Source of the DNA: Flectonema sp. DT1601
Taxonomy: Eukaryota; Euglenozoa; Diplonemea; Diplonemida; Diplonemidae
Reading direction: 5' to 3'
Assembly: GCA_964019425.1 (NCBI GenBank)
Contig: OZ025828.1
Span: forward strand, 248,001-312,000
Length of the DNA stretch: 64,000 nucleotides
Part shown: one piece after another, positions 1-12,000 of the stretch
How positions within the stretch are numbered: position 1 is the stretch's first letter
How the letters are laid out: each line of letters opens with the position of its first letter
The notes under the pieces: generated by a model
Told to the model about the DNA's origin: nothing
The model's input: only the letters and a program-made list of their open reading frames with translations
The model's database searches: none
Program-made: the position numbers and the translations under genes

Positions 1-531
1 TGAATTGCACTCACAGAGGAATTTATTACCAACAGATGTGACGTATTGAAGACCAGGCAGACGGACCTTTATAAGATATCGAGAATAGTGTAAGAAATTA
101 TCTGAAACGGTCGTGACTGTGGGTTTAGAGTTGCTGAATTGGATGTCAACAACATCATCCGAGAACCACTCACCGTTAAACTGAAGACGGCCATCCACAG
201 CGAATGTGGGAGTATCAAGGCAGAAAAACCCGTACGGATCCCGTTCTCCTCGTTGCAATGCTTTCGCTCTCTTTGCATCATCTGTGAACCATTCCAATCC
301 AAACAAGCGCACCACCGATGCATGCAACAACGAGCCGTCCTCTACTCCGTACGACACCAGTCGACTACCTGCTCGAAGCAGCGATCCTTCAAGAGAAAGC
401 TCAAGAAAGTCAGCATCGGTACCCCACTCATCAGCTGTAACCTGCAATGCATCCTTCACGAGCGACTCTTCAGAAGCTGTGAATACAACGTCAGGAAATC
501 CCGTGTCTGAGAACGTAACCGAAAGTTGCAT
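1..531 (-). CDS. Ubiquitin-like/LRR (BspA-like) protein, N-terminal part, runs off the window
   Basis: An open frame without stops runs from ATG 531 to the left edge, so only the first ~177 residues are visible. The first ~75 residues look like a ubiquitin-like fold ending in a segment like LRAGSRLVSYGVEDG. A linker with FFCLDTPTFAVDGRLQF and DVVDIQFSNSKPTVTTV follows, and then what seems to be the first leucine-rich unit (LPGLQYVTSVGNKFLCECNS), of the LRR_5/BspA type. A good acceptor (TTATTCAG) lies 11 bases upstream of the ATG, which supports this start. The function is unknown; family members are usually large repeat proteins. The family call rests on motif memory, not a search. Confidence 0.6.
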   Translation of the reverse strand, partial: MQLSVTFSDTGFPDVVFTASEESLVKDALQVTADEWGTDADFLELSLEGSLLRAGSRLVSYGVEDGSLLHASVVRLFGLEWFTDDAKRAKALQRGERDPYGFFCLDTPTFAVDGRLQFNGEWFSDDVVDIQFSNSKPTVTTVSDNFLHYSRYLIKVRLPGLQYVTSVGNKFLCECNS

Positions 532-802
532 TTTAACTCGCCTGAATAACCTACGAAATGTGATGATGAATGGCTTGGAGTATGATGAGATTAACCCACG
601 TGTAAAACATATTTCCTTAAACAGCTTTTAGCTTTTCTTGTTTCACAACTTAGTACCAATCTATTGAGATTAATGCCGTTCCGATAATGTCATCTTCTCT
701 GTTAAGTAAAAAATGAAACTAAAAGAAGAAACAAACCAACCAAAAACAAACAGCGGCTCGCTGTAGCTAAACAACACAGTGATTCTTTTTTTTTCACAAA
801 GG

Positions 803-1127
803 TTACGAGTAAAGTGAGATCTCATACTTGAAGGCATGATTCAGACAGAGTTGGTTCGATTGAGTTGTACATGCCCGCAGTTTACCGTTGACCAAAACGG
901 TACCAGACTTTTGACATGTCCTCATATTCTGGCCTAACAAGAGCCAATGAGTGACGAGGACAACAAACAATGGAACTGAAAGTCTATCAACAACAAGATG
1001 TTGATGAGGAAGAATCCCGTCTCGCAGTTTTGCATAATATGAAGTCACAAGCGACAGAGCTTGGCGTGTACTCGATGCCAACTTATCGACTTCTTGAACA
1101 AGTGTTTCGTTTGCTGACTCCGGGAAC
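803..1127 (-). pseudogene. Degenerate ORF in spacer of unit 1
   Basis: A frame from about 1127 to 803 encodes a segment with LVTSYYAKLRDGILPHQ and VDRLSVPLFVVLVTH, then a cysteine-bearing stretch (SGTVLVNGKLRACTTQ). The matching frame exists in units 2 and 3, but unit 2 has a stop after VTH where unit 1 has Trp and unit 3 Cys. The downstream half seen in unit 2 is missing here through a ~100-bp deletion. It looks like the decaying remnant of a membrane protein gene duplicated with the array. I do not recognise the family, and chance ORFs in a duplicated spacer are the alternative. Confidence 0.35.
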
Positions 1128-2065
1128 TTGATTCACAACTGTGACATTTACTAAGTAACGTTCTCTCGTCTCATTTTCCCTGAAAAAAGATTAGCCGATC
1201 GAGAGGAAAACATAATCACCAGATCTTTTATGGTATCATTTTGAAACTATATTTACAACTAAGTTAACAAGTTCAACATATCTTGTTCATTATCGACAGA
1301 TGGATACAGCATACCAAACCAGGACCTATGACTTCTTATTATGTACCTGAGAAAAGAAACATAGAATAAAAACTAAAAGAAAACACAAACGACAAAAAAA
1401 TCAATTTTGAGAACGAATAGTATAAAATAAAGAGAGAAAATTTATGCAACTACGAGTTGAATGAATAAATAAACAAATCAATATTTAAATATTCGACAGC
1501 GGAAGGAAGGGAAATAATTACAAAGCCTGTCGGCGATGTGAAAATATTATTAAATTCGAATTAATTTCAATTCAAGTGATTCACTAAAGTGATTGAGAAC
1601 GGAGACACGTCAAACAGGAGAACACTCCCAGCAACACACTGAACGTCCTCAAACAACGTTTCTTAATTAAGAAAAACAACAGCATCAATATACCTGTTGG
1701 GTGATCTTCAGTACATGAGACTGATACCACAGGAGAAAATACGGAACCGAAGGGAAAAATAAAAGAAAAAAAAGAGGAAAAAAAAAGGACGTGGATAACG
1801 TTTACAGTACAACAGTCCGATTCTTACACAAGATTGATTTTCAACCTGTGAGAACTGCATGTGAACTGAATATTTATAATATTTCAAAGTCTGTCGATAT
1901 GTATGTATAACATCAAAACATCTTTTCAGTACAAGATGAGAGGTGAGAGGGATAAGTTTTCCATCACATACCCGCAATCAAACGGGTTATGAATAAAGTG
2001 CATCTTACGCTTCCAAATAATCCGAAAACAGCAAAGATACTTTTTTTTAAAAATACCCAACTTTA

Positions 2066-5000
2066 TTAAATCTTGGTAAGAGTTGGAGCAACTTTGTCAT
2101 TGTCATTGGCATTATTGGCCTCCAGCTCTTGCATAGAAGTGAGGAAGTTGTCGCTATCGGTTTTGTTATTTTGTTGCTTTCGGTAGATGGTGAAGGCAAC
2201 CAAAGCACCACCTAAGCACAGGGAAGCAACAACACCAACAATAATGTATACAATGTTATTGCTGCTGCTGCTACTGCTGCTGCTGTCATTGCTGCTACCC
2301 TTTACCACCTTGTCTTCTGTTGGTGATTTGAGAGATTCCATTCCGTTTCCAACAGGTTCCATTATCAAAGTGCTCCCGTCACCATTGTCTCTAAGTAGAC
2401 CAGCACCGTTACCTGACTCAGTTACCGCGGTATTCAATACAGCAGCACTCTCGTCAGTGACCTCGACTTCAACGAACATCCCGGAATCTCCAACAGACTG
2501 CAGGTCCTTGGTTGAGCTCACACCGTGTCCGAGAGTCTTCACTTCCCTGTTTTTACTCAACTCCTTTTCAAACAATTCAGTGTTCCACGATGAAGGAATA
2601 GAAGTACCCCACTTCTCTCTCACATCCTTAGCAGGAACAATGTTGTCTTTCATCAGACTCCCAACGTACTTGATCATCACATTCGATGACTCCGATTCTT
2701 TTGTAACTCGCATGATGGTTCTTCTTAACTTTCTTAGAAACCTCTTCGGGTTTTCCATAATCTTTGAATACGATCCCTTGAATGACAGACGGAACGGTTT
2801 CCTTTTGCTGTTTGTCTTCCCCTGGCTCCCCACTACTTCATCATCCCCACCCGAGGTCTCGCTCTCTTTGCAGTGGAGCCCCTTGGAATTGCAGCAACCC
2901 ATCTTGTCCTCCTCACTGAGAAGGCCCGCATCAGCTCGGCAGTCAACTGAACACGCGATGTTCTCTTCGTTGCAACACCACTCAACCTGATCGCTTCCCC
3001 AATCAGACATTGCCTTCGAATCGCTGAAGCAGTCGAACTTCTCCGTCGCACAACCGACACCGTCACTCAGACAACAATCCATTCTCGTCAGCTCATCCCA
3101 CGACGCACGTTCTGCACGCATTACTTGGCACTTCTCGTTCACCTTCACATCCGCTGCCGCAACATCCGGACAACGAACTCCCTTCACAAAGCAGCACCAA
3201 TCCGATTGTTCTTCACTCCAAGCAGCAGCAGTCTTCTCACTCCACTCGCAATCGAACGCATCCACGTCAACAACGCATCCGACTTGAAACTTCTCACAGC
3301 AGTACGCAGCCTTCTTCTCCTCCCACATCGTCACGTCCACAACCGAAGTCTGCAACAATCCCTCAGCGTTCTTCACAATCTCCATCGACGCATCATCAAC
3401 ACTGCAGTCATACATTGCAATTGGACATCCCACTTGTTTTTCTTCACAGCACCACTTTCTCTGAGCAAATCTCCATCCCTTTGGGTCTGATCTGCAGTCA
3501 AACTGATCCTTCTCGTCTTCCTTGCAGTACCTACCAGTCTTCTCACAGCAATACCTCATCTCTTCTAGAGAAGGTGATTTCACAGAATTGTAGCAACTGA
3601 AAGTCTTGCATCCCAACGGGTTCCATTTCGACACCGACTCCGCAAGACACTCCGACTTCTCTTCAATTTTCTCGCACGATGGTCTGCAATCCTTGCTGCA
3701 CACCTTCTGCCCCTTCGCATCACACTTGCACGTCTGCTGGCATCCAGTACACGAGTACCCCTTCTTGCATGTTCTACCTGTTCCACACAACACTACATCG
3801 TTTGTCTTCAGGTCACACTTCTCATCAATTTCAGGAGCAATACACTTCACATTACCTCCTTCAACAGAACAATACTCACCTTCTTTACATGAAGACGGGT
3901 TGCATCTGATTGCGTTACTCTTTACACAGAGCCATTCTTTCGAATTCACATCTCTCGTACACTTCGTTCCTGCAGGGCAATCAGAACTACGATCCATTGA
4001 AATAATCCTTCCACTGTCAATACGACAGACGTCATCTTCTGAGAGCATCGATTTCATACAACTACCAGGGAGGTTAATATTGTCTTCCTTCGTAATACAT
4101 TTCAATGATGATAAACAAATATCATATTCACATGATGGTTTGAATCCTCCACAAGACTCTCCTTCTTTAGATCTCTTCACACAAACCATTTCAGTTCCAC
4201 ACTTCCCTGAACTCATGGATTGTGTACGACAGAATTCTACTTCTTCACAGTCATCGTCATTCTTACAATTCATCTTACCGCTCATTGGAACACATTCTGG
4301 GTAAGAAGCCTTGTCTCCCTTCATCATCTCACAAACATGTCCGTCACGGCACTTCATGCTTGCACAGTCAGATGCAGGAGCCATGGAGGAAACACATTCT
4401 GGGTAAGCTCCGTTGTGGCCCTTCATCATCTCACAGACTTCACCAGCAAGGCACTTCATGCTTGCACAGTCAGATGCTGGAGCCATGGAAGAAACACATT
4501 CTGGGTAAGCTCCGTTGTGGCCCTTCATCATCTCACAGACTTCTCCAGCATGGCACTTCATGCTTGCACAGTCAGATGCTGGAGCCATGGAGGAAACACA
4601 TTCTGGGTAAGCTCCGTTGTGGCCTTTCATCATCTCACAGACTTCTCCAGCACGGCACTTCATGCTTGCACAGTCAGATGCTGGAGCCATGGAAGAAACA
4701 CATTCTGGGTAAGCTCCGTTGTGGCCTTTCATCATCTCACAGACTTCTCCAGCAAGGCACTTCATGCTTGCACAGTCAGATGCTGGAGCCATGGAAGAAA
4801 CACATTCTGGGTAAGCTCCGTTGTGGCCCTTCATCATCTCACAGACTTCTCCAGCATGGCACTTCATGCTTGCACAGTCAGATGCTGGAGCCATGGAGGA
4901 AACACATTCTGGGTAAGCTCCGTTGTGGCCTTTCATCATCTCACAGACTTCTCCAGCACGGCACTTCATGCTTGCACAGTCAGATGCTGGAGCCATGGAG

Positions 5001-7180
5001 GAAACACATTCTGGGTATGCTCCGTTGTGGCCCTTCATCATCTCACAGACTTCTCCAGCACGGCACTTCATGCTTGCACAGTCAGATGCTGGAGCCATGG
5101 AAGAAACACATTCTGGGTAAGCTCCGTTGTGGCCTTTCATCATCTCACAGACTTCTCCAGCAAGGCACTTCATGCTTGCACAGTCAGATGCCGGAGTCAT
5201 GGAAGAAACACATTCTGGGTAAGCTCCGTTGTGGCCTTTCATCATCTCACAGACTTCTCCAGCAAGGCACTTCATGCTTGCACAGTCAGATGCTGGAGCC
5301 ATGGAAGAAACACATTCTGGGTAAGCTCCGTTGTGGCCTTTCATCATCTCACAGACTTCTCCAGCAAGGCACTTCATGCTTGCACAGTCAGACGCTGGAG
5401 CCATGGAAGAAACACATTCTGGGTAAGCTCCGTTGTGGCCTTTCATCATCTCACAGACTTCTCCAGCAAGGCACTTCATGCTAGCACAGTCAGATGCCGG
5501 AGTCATGGAAGAAACACATTCTGGGTAAGCTCCGTTGTGGCCTTTCATCATTTCACAGACTTCTCCAGCACGGCACTTCATGCTTGCACAGTCAGATGCT
5601 GGAGCCATGGAAGAAACACATTCTGGGTAAGCTCCGTTATGGCCTTTCATCATTTCACAGACTTCTCCAGCAAGGCACTTCATGCTTGCACAATCAGATG
5701 CTGGAGCCATGGAAGAAACACATTCTGGGTAAGCTCCGTTGTGGCCTTTCATCATTTCACAGACTTCTCCAGCACGGCACTTCATGCTTGCACAGTCAGA
5801 TGCTGGAGCCATGGAAGAAACACATTCTGGGTAAGCTCCGTTGTGGCCTTTCATCATCTCACAGACTTCTCCAGCACGGCACTTCATGCTTGCACAGTCA
5901 GATGCTGGAGCCATGGAAGAAACACATTCTGGGAAAGCTCCGTTGTGGCCCTTCATCATCTCACAGACTTCTCCAGCACGGCACTTCATGCTTGCACAGT
6001 CAGATGCTGGAGCCATGGAAGAAACACATTCTGGGAAAGCTCCGTTGTGGCCCTTCATCATCTCACAGACTTCTCCAGCACGGCACTTCATGCTTGCACA
6101 GTCGGATGCCGGAGCCATGGAAGAGACACATTCTGGGTATGCTCCGTTGTGGCCTTTCATCATTTCACAGACGTATCCGGTTTGGCACTTCATGCTTGCA
6201 CAGTCAGAAGCAGGAGCCATGGAAGAAACACATTCTGGGTATGCTCCGTTGTGGCCCTTCATCATCTCACAGACTTCTCCAGTACGGCACTTCATGCTTG
6301 CACAGTCAGATGCCGGAGCCATGGAAGAGACACATTCTGGGTATGCTCCGTTGTGGCCTTTCATCATTTCACAGACGTATCCGGTTTGGCACTTCATGCT
6401 TGCACAGTCAGACGCTGGAGCCATGGAGGAAACACATTCTGGGTATGCTCTGTTGTGGCCCTTCATCATCTCACAGACTTCTCCAGCAAGGCACTTCATG
6501 CTTGCACAGTCAGATGCCGGAGCCATGGAAGAGACACATTCTGGGTATGCTCCGTTGTGGCCTTTCATCATTTCACAGACGTATCCGGTTTGGCACTTCA
6601 TGCTTACACAGTCAGATGCCGGAGCCATGGAAGAAACACATTCTGGGTATGCTCCGTTGTGGCCCTTCATCATCTCACAGACTTCTCCAGCACGGCACTT
6701 CATGCTTGCACAGTCAGATGCCGGAGCCATGGAGGAAACACATTCTGGGTAAGCTCCGTTGTGGCCCTTCATCATCTCACAGACTTCTCCAGCAAGGCAC
6801 TTCATGCTTGCACAGTCAGATGCTGGAGCCATGGAAGAAACACATTCTGGGTAATCTCCGTTGTGGCCTTTCATCATTTCACAGACTTCTCCAGCACGGC
6901 ACTTCATGCTTGCACAGTCAGATGCTGGAGCCATGGAGGAAACGCATTCTGGGTAAGCTCCGTTGTGGCCTTTCATCATTTCACAGACTTCTCCAGCACG
7001 GCACTTCATGCTTGCACAGTCAGATGCTGGAGCCATGGAAGAAACACATTCTGGGTAAGCTCCGTTGCTGCCCTTCATCATCTCGCAGACCTGCCCAACT
7101 CCACACTTCATAGTGCTGCAATCAGCATTAGGCTGACTGTGAACTATGGAAGCTACCAATCCAAATATCAAAATTCTCAT
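2066..7180 (-). CDS. Giant Cys-rich FOLN-like repeat surface protein, copy 1 (28 repeats)
   Basis: 1704 residues. A signal peptide (MRILIFGLVASIVHS) is followed by 28 tandem 34-residue units with spacing C-x4-C-x5-C-x12-C and a shared MKC..G.VCEMMKG core, resembling follistatin-N-terminal (FOLN) modules. Next come ~430 residues of mixed Cys-rich modules, including repeated W....WCC......GC elements, a basic linker, a Ser run and one transmembrane helix (about 1642-1666), then a 38-residue cytoplasmic tail. It is likely a type I surface adhesin or coat protein. The start is taken at MRIL although the frame is open upstream, because copy 3 lacks the extension and a conserved acceptor (TTTCAACACAG) lies just upstream. 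The TAA stop overlaps AATAAA. Variable positions in the repeat are RAGE/LAGE/HAGE/QTGY and the residue before the Tyr-Pro. Confidence 0.9.
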   Translation of the reverse strand: MRILIFGLVASIVHSQPNADCSTMKCGVGQVCEMMKGSNGAYPECVSSMAPASDCASMKCRAGEVCEMMKGHNGAYPECVSSMAPASDCASMKCRAGEVCEMMKGHNGDYPECVSSMAPASDCASMKCLAGEVCEMMKGHNGAYPECVSSMAPASDCASMKCRAGEVCEMMKGHNGAYPECVSSMAPASDCVSMKCQTGYVCEMMKGHNGAYPECVSSMAPASDCASMKCLAGEVCEMMKGHNRAYPECVSSMAPASDCASMKCQTGYVCEMMKGHNGAYPECVSSMAPASDCASMKCRTGEVCEMMKGHNGAYPECVSSMAPASDCASMKCQTGYVCEMMKGHNGAYPECVSSMAPASDCASMKCRAGEVCEMMKGHNGAFPECVSSMAPASDCASMKCRAGEVCEMMKGHNGAFPECVSSMAPASDCASMKCRAGEVCEMMKGHNGAYPECVSSMAPASDCASMKCRAGEVCEMMKGHNGAYPECVSSMAPASDCASMKCLAGEVCEMMKGHNGAYPECVSSMAPASDCASMKCRAGEVCEMMKGHNGAYPECVSSMTPASDCASMKCLAGEVCEMMKGHNGAYPECVSSMAPASDCASMKCLAGEVCEMMKGHNGAYPECVSSMAPASDCASMKCLAGEVCEMMKGHNGAYPECVSSMTPASDCASMKCLAGEVCEMMKGHNGAYPECVSSMAPASDCASMKCRAGEVCEMMKGHNGAYPECVSSMAPASDCASMKCRAGEVCEMMKGHNGAYPECVSSMAPASDCASMKCHAGEVCEMMKGHNGAYPECVSSMAPASDCASMKCLAGEVCEMMKGHNGAYPECVSSMAPASDCASMKCRAGEVCEMMKGHNGAYPECVSSMAPASDCASMKCHAGEVCEMMKGHNGAYPECVSSMAPASDCASMKCLAGEVCEMMKGHNGAYPECVSSMAPASDCASMKCRDGHVCEMMKGDKASYPECVPMSGKMNCKNDDDCEEVEFCRTQSMSSGKCGTEMVCVKRSKEGESCGGFKPSCEYDICLSSLKCITKEDNINLPGSCMKSMLSEDDVCRIDSGRIISMDRSSDCPAGTKCTRDVNSKEWLCVKSNAIRCNPSSCKEGEYCSVEGGNVKCIAPEIDEKCDLKTNDVVLCGTGRTCKKGYSCTGCQQTCKCDAKGQKVCSKDCRPSCEKIEEKSECLAESVSKWNPLGCKTFSCYNSVKSPSLEEMRYCCEKTGRYCKEDEKDQFDCRSDPKGWRFAQRKWCCEEKQVGCPIAMYDCSVDDASMEIVKNAEGLLQTSVVDVTMWEEKKAAYCCEKFQVGCVVDVDAFDCEWSEKTAAAWSEEQSDWCCFVKGVRCPDVAAADVKVNEKCQVMRAERASWDELTRMDCCLSDGVGCATEKFDCFSDSKAMSDWGSDQVEWCCNEENIACSVDCRADAGLLSEEDKMGCCNSKGLHCKESETSGGDDEVVGSQGKTNSKRKPFRLSFKGSYSKIMENPKRFLRKLRRTIMRVTKESESSNVMIKYVGSLMKDNIVPAKDVREKWGTSIPSSWNTELFEKELSKNREVKTLGHGVSSTKDLQSVGDSGMFVEVEVTDESAAVLNTAVTESGNGAGLLRDNGDGSTLIMEPVGNGMESLKSPTEDKVVKGSSNDSSSSSSSSNNIVYIIVGVVASLCLGGALVAFTIYRKQQNNKTDSDNFLTSMQELEANNANDNDKVAPTLTKI
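4275..7130 (-). repeat. 102-bp coding tandem repeat, 28 units
   Basis: The period is 102 bp (34 codons). Units are ~95-99% identical and vary mostly at the dipeptide before G-E/Y and at the N-G-A/D position. Because 102 is divisible by three and the unit has no stop on the opposite strand, very long antisense ORFs appear here; they are by-products. Confidence 0.95.
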
Positions 7181-7527
7181 TATTTGCAGTTGTTGAAAGC
7201 TGTGTTGAAAGATGGCTTGAGGAAGTTTAATTTTACAGAAGATGGACATAAATAGCTGTCGTACTTACTTACAAATCTGCAGGTTTCTTCAATGATATTA
7301 CTCTGATTGTGTTCTTTAACTATTGAGGTGTGAAGTATATTTATAAGAAAATGAATAAAAACGATCTTGAAAAGAAGCCACCTCAAAGCAAGTGTTTTAC
7401 AACAAGTTTTCTGTTAGAATATGAGTTTATTTTTAAAAAGTGAACTATAATAAAATATAAAAAAGAAAAGTTATAAAAACACATTGTTTTGCAAGATATG
7501 CTTTTCTTGTTTCACAACTGTCCCAAT

Positions 7528-8090
7528 CTATTGAGATAAACGCCGTTCCGATAATGTCATCTTCGCTGTTAAGTAAAAAATGAAACTAAAAGAAGAAACA
7601 GACCAACCAAAAACAAACAGCGGCTCGCTGTAGCTAAACAACACAGTGATTGCGGTGACAAGTTCCCCATCAGTTCCTGAGTCGACATCGCACAAGTTTG
7701 CGTTTAAGGCTTGTCTCACAGGATCAAATATGTTGATAGTCTTTTTATCACAAAGATTGCTAGTAAAGTGAGATCCCACACTTGGAGGCATGATTCAGAC
7801 AGAGTTGGTTCGATTGAGTTGTACATGCCCGCAGTTTACCGTTGACCAAAACGGTACCAGACTTTTGACATGTCCTCATATTCTGGCTTAACAAGAGCTA
7901 ATGAGTGACGAGGACAACAAACAATGGAACTGAAAGTCTATCAACAACAAGATGTTGATGAGGAAGAATCCCGTCTCGCAGTTTTGCATAATATGAAGTC
8001 ACAAGCGACAGAGCTTGGTGTGTACTCGATGCTAACTTATCGACTTCTCGAACAAGCGTTTCGTTTTCTAACTCCGGGAACTTGATTCAC
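7528..8090 (-). pseudogene. Degenerate ORF in spacer of unit 2
   Basis: This is the same remnant as at 803-1127. Unit 2 keeps the downstream half, encoding NLCDKKTINIFDPVRQ and then a hydrophobic stretch (SEPLFVFGWSVSSFSFIFYL), but the upstream half has an in-frame stop after VLVTH, and the two halves are not in one frame. Predicted hydrophobicity suggests a former membrane protein. No family is recognised. Confidence 0.35.
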
Positions 8091-9019
8091 AACTGTGACA
8101 TTTACTAAGTAACGTTCTCTCGTCTCATTTTCCCTGAAAAAAGATTAGCCGATCGAGAGGAAAACATAATCACCAGATCTTTTATGGTATCATTTTGAAA
8201 CTATATTTACAACTAAGTTAACAAGTTCAACATATCTTGTTCATTATCGACAGATGGATACAGCATACCAAACCAGGACCTATGACTTCTTATTATGTAC
8301 CTGAGAAAAGAAACATAGAATAAAAACTAAAAGAAAACACAAACGACAAAAAAATCAATTTTGAGAACGAATAGTATAAAATAAAGAGAGAAAATTTATG
8401 CAACTACGAGTTGAATGAATAAATAAACAAATCAATATTTAAATATTCGACAGCGGAAGGAAGGGAAATAATTACAAAGCCTGTCGGCGATGTGAAAATA
8501 TTATTAAATTCGAATTAATTTCAATTCAAGTGATTCACTAAAGTGATTGAGAACGGAGACACGTCAAACAGGAGAACACTCCCAGCAACACACTGAACGT
8601 CCTCAAACAACGTTTCTTAATTAAGAAAAACAACAGCATCAATATACCTGTTGGGTGATCTTCAGTACATGAGACTGATACCACAGGAGAAAATACGGAA
8701 CCGAAGGGAAAAATAAAAGAAAAAAAAGAGGAAAAAAAAAGGACGTGGATAACGTTTACAGTACAACAGTCCGATTCTTACACAAGATTGATTTTCAACC
8801 TGTGAGAACTGCATGTGAACTGAATATTTATAATATTTCAAAGTCTGTCGATATGTATGTATAACATCAAAACATCTTTTCAGTACAAGATGAGAGGTGA
8901 GAGGGATAAGTTTCCCATCACATACCCGAAATCAAACGGGTTATGAATAAAGTGCATCTTACGCTTCCAAATAATCCGAAAACAGCAAAGATACTTTTTT
9001 TTAAAAATACCCAACTTTA

Positions 9020-12000
9020 TTAAATCTTGGTAAGAGTTGGAGCAACTTTGTCATTGTCATTGGCATTATTGGCCTCCAGCTCTTGCATAGAAGTGAGGAA
9101 GTTGTCGCTATCGGTTTTGTTATTTTGTTGCTTTCGGTAGATGGTGAAGGCAACCAAAGCACCACCTAAGCACAGGGAAGCAACAACACCAACAATAATG
9201 TATACAATGTTATTGCTGCTGCTGCTACTGCTGCTGCTGTCATTGCTGCTACCCTTTACCACCTTGTCTTCTGTTGGTGATTTGAGAGATTCCATTCCGT
9301 TTCCAACAGGTTCCATTATCAAAGTGCTCCCGTCACCATTGTCTCTAAGTAGACCAGCACCGTTACCTGACTCAGTTACCGCGGTATTCAATACAGCAGC
9401 ACTCTCGTCAGTGACCTCGACTTCAACGAACATCCCGGAATCTCCAACAGACTGCAGGTCCTTGGTTGAGCTCACACCGTGTCCGAGAGTCTTCACTTCC
9501 CTGTTTTTACTCAACTCCTTTTCAAACAATTCAGTGTTCCACGATGAAGGAATAGAAGTACCCCACTTCTCTCTCACATCCTTAGCAGGAACAATGTTGT
9601 CTTTCATCAGACTCCCAACGTACTTGATCATCACATTCGATGACTCCGATTCTTTTGTAACTCGCATGATGGTTCTTCTTAACTTTCTTAGAAACCTCTT
9701 CGGGTTTTCCATAATCTTTGAATACGATCCCTTGAATGACAGACGGAACGGTTTCCTTTTGCTGTTTGTCTTCCCCTGGCTCCCCACTACTTCATCATCC
9801 CCACCCGAGGTCTCGCTCTCTTTGCAGTGGAGCCCCTTGGAATTGCAGCAACCCATCTTGTCCTCCTCACTGAGAAGGCCCGCATCAGCTCGGCAGTCAA
9901 CTGAACACGCGATGTTCTCTTCGTTGCAACACCACTCAACCTGATCGCTTCCCCAATCAGACATTGCCTTCGAATCGCTGAAGCAGTCGAACTTCTCCGT
10001 CGCACAACCGACACCGTCACTCAGACAACAATCCATTCTCGTCAGCTCATCCCACGACGCACGTTCTGCACGCATTACTTGGCACTTCTCGTTCACCTTC
10101 ACATCCGCTGCCGCAACATCCGGACAACGAACTCCCTTCACAAAGCAGCACCAATCCGATTGTTCTTCACTCCAAGCAGCAGCAGTCTTCTCACTCCACT
10201 CGCAATCGAACGCATCCACGTCAACAACGCATCCGACTTGAAACTTCTCACAGCAGTACGCAGCCTTCTTCTCCTCCCACATCGTCACGTCCACAACCGA
10301 AGTCTGCAACAATCCCTCAGCGTTCTTCACAATCTCCATCGACGCATCATCAACACTGCAGTCATACATTGCAATTGGACATCCCACTTGTTTTTCTTCA
10401 CAGCACCACTTTCTCTGAGCAAATCTCCATCCCTTTGGGTCTGATCTGCAGTCAAACTGATCCTTCTCGTCTTCCTTGCAGTACCTACCAGTCTTCTCAC
10501 AGCAATACCTCATCTCTTCTAGAGAAGGTGATTTCACAGAATTGTAGCAACTGAAAGTCTTGCATCCCAACGGGTTCCATTTCGACACCGACTCCGCAAG
10601 ACACTCCGACTTCTCTTCAATTTTCTCGCACGATGGTCTGCAATCCTTGCTGCACACCTTCTGCCCCTTCGCATCACACTTGCACGTCTGCTGGCATCCA
10701 GTACACGAGTACCCCTTCTTGCATGTTCTACCTGTTCCACACAACACTACATCGTTTGTCTTCAGGTCACACTTCTCATCAATTTCAGGAGCAATACACT
10801 TCACATTACCTCCTTCAACAGAACAATACTCACCTTCTTTACATGAAGACGGGTTGCATCTGATTGCGTTACTCTTTACACAGAGCCATTCTTTCGAATT
10901 CACATCTCTCGTACACTTCGTTCCTGCAGGGCAATCAGAACTACGATCCATTGAAATAATCCTTCCACTGTCAATACGACAGACGTCATCTTCTGAGAGC
11001 ATCGATTTCATACAACTACCAGGGAGGTTAATATTGTCTTCCTTCGTAATACATTTCAATGATGATAAACAAATATCATATTCACATGATGGTTTGAATC
11101 CTCCACAAGACTCTCCTTCTTTAGATCTCTTCACACAAACCATTTCAGTACCACACTTCCCTGAACTCATGGATTGTGTACGACAGAATTCTACTTCTTC
11201 GCAGTCATCGTCATTCTTACAATTCATCTTACCGCTCATTGGAACACATTCTGGGTAAGAAGCCTTGTCTCCCTTCATCATCTCACAGACTTTTCCAGCA
11301 AGGCACTTCATGCTTGCACAGTCAGATGCTGGAGCCATGGAGGAAACACATTCTGGGTATGCTCCGTTGTGGCCTTTCATCATCTCACAGACTTCTCCAG
11401 CAAGGCACTTCATGCTTGCACAGTCAGATGCCGGAGCCATGGAAGAAACACATTCTGGGTAAGCTCCGTTGTGGCCTTTCATCATCTTACAGACTTCACC
11501 AGCACGGCACTTCATGCTTGCACAGTCAGATGCTGGAGCCATGGAAGAAACACATTCTGGGTATGCTCCGTTGTGGCCTTTCATCATCTCACAGACTTCT
11601 CCAGCATGGCACTTCATGCTTGCACAGTCAGATGCTGGAGCCATGGAGGAAACACATTCTGGGTATGCTCCGTTGTGGCCTTTCATCATTTCACAGACTT
11701 CTCCAGCATGGCACTTCATGCTTGCACAGTCAGATGCTGGAGCCATGGAAGAAACACATTCTGGGTATGCTCCGTTGTGGCCTTTCATCATCTCACAGAC
11801 TTCTCCAGCATGGCACTTCATGCTTGCACAGTCAGATGCTGGAGCCATGGAGGAAACACATTCTGGGTATGCTCCGTTGTGGCCTTTCATCATTTCACAG
11901 ACTTCTCCAGCATGGCACTTCATGCTTGCACAGTCAGATGCTGGAGCCATGGAAGAAACACATTCTGGGTAAGCTCCGTTGTGGCCTTTCATCATTTCAC

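Noticed and set aside
838-860. GGTTCGATTG resembling a tRNA B box
   Set aside because: No A box or cloverleaf around it; it recurs only because the spacer is duplicated.
1708-1977. 89-codon minus-strand ORF in the spacers
   Set aside because: Identical in units only because the spacer is duplicated; it ends in homopolymer codons and has no domain or splice support.
2187-2990. Plus-strand ORF with poly-Leu, repeated in each unit
   Set aside because: Shadow of the Ser-rich and C-terminal coding region on the minus strand.
4220-7255. Antisense ORFs of up to 1011 codons over the repeat array (also 11174-13969 and 18063-22097, and in other frames)
   Set aside because: They are forced by a stop-free 102-bp unit. 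The sense frame has signal peptide, Cys pattern and transmembrane helix; the antisense frames have none.
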